Assembly (NCBI GenBank): GCA_009746045.1
Contig: RPFO01000213.1
Coordinates: 8,049,978-8,113,977, forward strand
Length of the DNA stretch: 64,000 nt
Direction: 5' to 3'
Source: Mesostigma viride
Lineage: Eukaryota; Streptophyta; Mesostigmatophyceae; Mesostigmatales; Mesostigmataceae
The notes beneath the pieces are model-generated. The model ran no database searches. It saw only the letters and a program-made list of their open reading frames with translations, and was not told the DNA's origin. Shown in pieces: positions 61,457 to 64,000 of this stretch (the stretch's first letter is position 1; the number at the start of each line of letters is the position of its first letter). Made by a program: the position numbers and the translations under genes.

Positions 61457-62983
61457 CTACGGCCCTTTGCCGGCACCCTGCAGCAGCCGGGCCGTGCGCT
61501 CCGTGACAAACGCGTGCAGCGGGAGTGGCGAGCGGCGCTGGGGGAACAGCGGCGACGCCGTAAGCCACGACAGGCCGAACCACTCGCGTGCAATTGCATG
61601 CATGGCCGCCACCAAGTCAACATTTGGACCAGCGCGAGGCATGCTGGCAGGCCCCTGAGGCCCCTGAGGCCCCGATGGAACCATCAAGCCAAACCCCTCC
61701 TGTCCCTCCCTCCCCTCTCTTCCTCCCCTCTCATCCCCCCCAGTCCTCTCCTTCCCCTCACCGCTCCCATCCCTCTCACCCCTCCACCCGGACGACCAAC
61801 CCCAGCACCGCAGCACGCACACGTGGAGCATCGGGAGCGGGCCACCGTCCGCCACCGCGCCGCCAACTGTCTCCCCAAGCGCGAGCGTCCCCGCGCCGCC
61901 ACCTGGCGCGCACTGGCTGGCCACGAGCGGCGTGTGCGCGGCGGCACCCACCCGTGCAGTACTGGCATCCCCCTTGGCGGTGGACACCAGGTAGCCACAC
62001 ACGAGAGGGAGCACGGGCCGGGGGCCACCGCCGCGGCTCATGTGCCCACGACCAACGCCCATGCGCTCGTCCGTCTCAGTTCCTTTGCCTCCTGTCACGG
62101 TGATGCCGTCCCTCTCCACACCCTGTGCCATCCTTGTGCCTGGTCCCATCAGGTCCACCAGCAGCGGCGACCGCCCTTCTCCATTCCCTTGTCCATTCCC
62201 GACAACTTGTCCAGCCACCACCACCCCATGCGCTGCCACACCCACCGGCGATGCCCTAATGCGAGGTGATGAGTACCCGCTTTTGACGCCATCGGGTGTG
62301 CCCGAGGAGGTGCCGGATGCTGGCATACGCGGCCGCGGCGTGAGCCCCTGGAACACAGGCAGGGACAGCTGGGGCTGATCTGGGATCAGGAGATATGCGG
62401 GGGCTGGCCCCGTGACTCCGGATGCATACGCCGCCCATGGGGATGCCGATGACGTGGATGATGATGATGACGATGATGATGATGGTGGTGGCGGCCGGTC
62501 CCCCCCGCTGCCATTTCGTGGCCGTTTGTTACTGGCCCCCGCAACCACTGGCGGCCCCTTTGCACCCTTGAGCGGGGCCCCCTCGGCAGCGGCTGAAGTG
62601 GGCGGGACGCATGGGTCCCTGCCTCCCGACAGGCAGGCGGACGCTGCCCCGAGGTCGCCCGCGAGCTGCAATCCCTGGGACTCCTCTGCCAGCTGGCACA
62701 GGAACACACCCTCCAGCCAGCAGTGGGGCCCGTCGCCATCAACGGGGGGCACCGGGGGCACCTCACCGGTGGCCCGTCCGATGGCCACCTGGGCGGTCGC
62801 AGAGGTGGTGGTATCCGCGGGCGAACTTCCCTCTGTCGATGGTGTAATGCTGGCAACCGCATCTGGACCGTGCCCCGCTGCGCCCCGTTGGGTGGACGGG
62901 GATGGGGTCAGGTCGGTGGAGGCCAACGGGGGCCGCGAGTGTGCTCCATCCCGTAACGTCTCGCCCAGGATGGGGCCCCAGGC
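61457..62983 (-). CDS. Hypothetical low-complexity protein, last exon
   Basis: A long minus-strand frame that probably begins at an acceptor (polypyrimidine tract then CACAG, exon from 62983). It is rich in Gly, Ser, Pro and Ala. Features include PHCWLEGVFLCQLAEESQG, an Asp/Ser tract encoded by an ATG-ATG-rich repeat (SSSSSSSSS near 62460), QPQLSLPVFQGLTPRPRMP, and a basic charged patch (GKERTGGDERGGREGREG). It ends MHAIAREWFGLSWLTA ... TERTARLLQGAGKGP. No domain recognised. Confidence 0.4.
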   Translation of the reverse strand, partial: AWGPILGETLRDGAHSRPPLASTDLTPSPSTQRGAAGHGPDAVASITPSTEGSSPADTTTSATAQVAIGRATGEVPPVPPVDGDGPHCWLEGVFLCQLAEESQGLQLAGDLGAASACLSGGRDPCVPPTSAAAEGAPLKGAKGPPVVAGASNKRPRNGSGGDRPPPPSSSSSSSSSTSSASPWAAYASGVTGPAPAYLLIPDQPQLSLPVFQGLTPRPRMPASGTSSGTPDGVKSGYSSPRIRASPVGVAAHGVVVAGQVVGNGQGNGEGRSPLLVDLMGPGTRMAQGVERDGITVTGGKGTETDERMGVGRGHMSRGGGPRPVLPLVCGYLVSTAKGDASTARVGAAAHTPLVASQCAPGGGAGTLALGETVGGAVADGGPLPMLHVCVLRCWGWSSGWRGERDGSGEGKERTGGDERGGREGREGQEGFGLMVPSGPQGPQGPASMPRAGPNVDLVAAMHAIAREWFGLSWLTASPLFPQRRSPLPLHAFVTERTARLLQGAGKGP

Positions 62984-63418
62984 TGTGGGGGGAATGGGGG
63001 AATAAGCAAGTGATGAGAAATAAAGAATGAAATCAATACATAACGGGGAATGACACCCGAAGGGAAAAGCACGACATTCGAAGGGAAAATCACAACACCC
63101 GCCTGTACAGTGCACACGCAGGCAAGCCGCCGTGTGCTGGCCATGAAGTGCGGGTGCGTGGGAAGCGACCAGAAGAAGGCAGAAGAGGCATGCAGTGCTG
63201 GAAATAGGAACCACATACGCCTGCGTTCGATAAACGATCGCAATACACTAAGCAGCGGGCTCTATACAGGGAAGTGGACTCTCGTCCATGTCCCACACAT
63301 ATGGCAAACATTCTTGGGCCGAATGATATGGAAGGTTGTCTCTTTGAAATAGGGGCATACGAAGGATCACGGTTGGACCCCACCCAACTAGCCCATGACC
63401 AAACCAAGCTGGGACTGA

Positions 63419-63931
63419 TTAGCCAAGCGGGAATGACAGGTACCCAAGTTTGACCCGTCGCCACCCCATTTCTCTCCCAGGAAAGGCACGTGAGGGCCCA
63501 TCAAGAATGGACGAGCCCAAACTGCTGCTCCCCCACGTGTCAATAACCTCGCAAGACAACCATTGAAGTTGTTGGATTCTTGATCCCATAGACCCACCGG
63601 AGGCATCCGCAGGGTGCATGGCCCCCAGGGACGCGATGACCAGCCGCTGGGGCCCCTCCACGCCCGCCCTCGCAGCGACCGCCAAAAGTTCCCGCGCGTA
63701 TGCTGCCAGCTGGGATAGGACGTGCCGAACGGCAGCAGAGCCCTCCACCTCCTCCTCCTCCTCCTCCGCCGCCGCCGCCTCCTCGCTGCCATGTCCACTC
63801 TTCTCATCGCCGCTCCCGTGTCCACCCCCCCTGCCGCCGCCGCTGTCTTCTCGTGCCGCCACCCCTCTGGGCCTGGTCTCTCGAGGCGCATGCCCTGCGT
63901 CAGTGTCCATAGGTGTTCCGTCCACCCCCAT
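63419..63931 (-). CDS. Hypothetical protein exon, possible upstream part of the same gene
   Basis: Starts MGVDGTPMDTDAGHAPRE, then an acidic tract (AAAAEEEEEEVEG) and a helical segment (VRHVLSQLAAYARELLAVAA, VIASLGAMHPADASGG, RIQQLQWLSC). A splice donor AG|GTTATT near 63553 is possible. Phase does not match the exon at 62983 directly, so another exon or a different donor would be needed. The gene may begin beyond the window. Confidence 0.35.
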   Translation of the reverse strand: MGVDGTPMDTDAGHAPRETRPRGVAAREDSGGGRGGGHGSGDEKSGHGSEEAAAAEEEEEEVEGSAAVRHVLSQLAAYARELLAVAARAGVEGPQRLVIASLGAMHPADASGGSMGSRIQQLQWLSCEVIDTWGSSSLGSSILDGPSRAFPGREMGWRRVKLGYLSFPLG

Positions 63932-64000
63932 CTCACCGCTCCCTTTGCCATCATCGCCCTCCGCAGCATCTCGTGGCTCCCCCCCCCCCCGTCCACATCA

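Noticed and set aside
61346-62269. Plus-strand 307-codon frame opposite the right-hand hypothetical gene
   Set aside because: High GC keeps both strands open; the minus strand has a polypyrimidine tract and acceptor leading into its frame, so I kept that one, with low confidence.

Overview
The window looks like nuclear DNA of a eukaryotic protist, most likely an alga. It has spliced genes with GT-AG introns of about 150 bases, long non-coding tracts, many mini- and microsatellites, several classes of retrotransposon and DNA transposon, plant-style CCCTAAA motifs inside a satellite, and no bacterial operon layout. I could not assign a species; a green-lineage alga is a guess. I found no convincing tRNA, rRNA or CRISPR.

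Left third (1-20.8 kb). A C-type-lectin exon sits at the edge on the minus strand. Two diverged copies of one non-coding segment follow at 1.4-3.9 kb and 17.4-18.3 kb. Between them lie a 5'-truncated R2-type retroelement (5.0-6.75 kb) and a complete LTR retrotransposon (7512-14995). The latter has two 379-bp LTRs that read as identical and a 5-bp AGGGG target duplication. It is inserted into a G/C-rich minisatellite that is itself bounded by 35-bp inverted repeats. Domains read GAG, zinc knuckle, integrase, retropepsin-like, reverse transcriptase, RNase H, an unusual order.

Middle (20794-54667). The two edges of this 33.9-kb interval carry the same inverted sequence of about 57 bases, beginning CACTATAC, with related subterminal motifs inside. 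I interpret the interval as one giant CACTA-ended mobile element carrying cargo. Inside are six genes in three divergent pairs: hypothetical(-)/spliced DDE transposase(+); 2OG-Fe(II) oxygenase-like(-)/large protein with an NLS and a ubiquitin-hydrolase-like end(+); protein kinase(-)/hypothetical(+). A seventh, minus-strand gene lies near the right end. Each divergent spacer holds an array of the same 85-bp repeat, which I did not see elsewhere in the window. Later insertions scar the interval: a 5.1-kb DNA transposon (35292-40394, GTAC target duplication), a 2.1-kb piggyBac-like non-autonomous element (29541-31619, TTAA) and LINE 3' ends with hugely expanded tetranucleotide tracts.

Right part (54.7-64 kb). 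A degenerate LINE ORF1-like gene, a LINE reverse-transcriptase remnant, nested inverted repeats and several LINE 3' ends with a shared hairpin and (TTAA)n tail are followed by a minus-strand low-complexity hypothetical gene.

Many reading frames change at single positions, mostly in the direction of one missing base and several at homopolymers. Some apparent pseudogenes may therefore be assembly errors.
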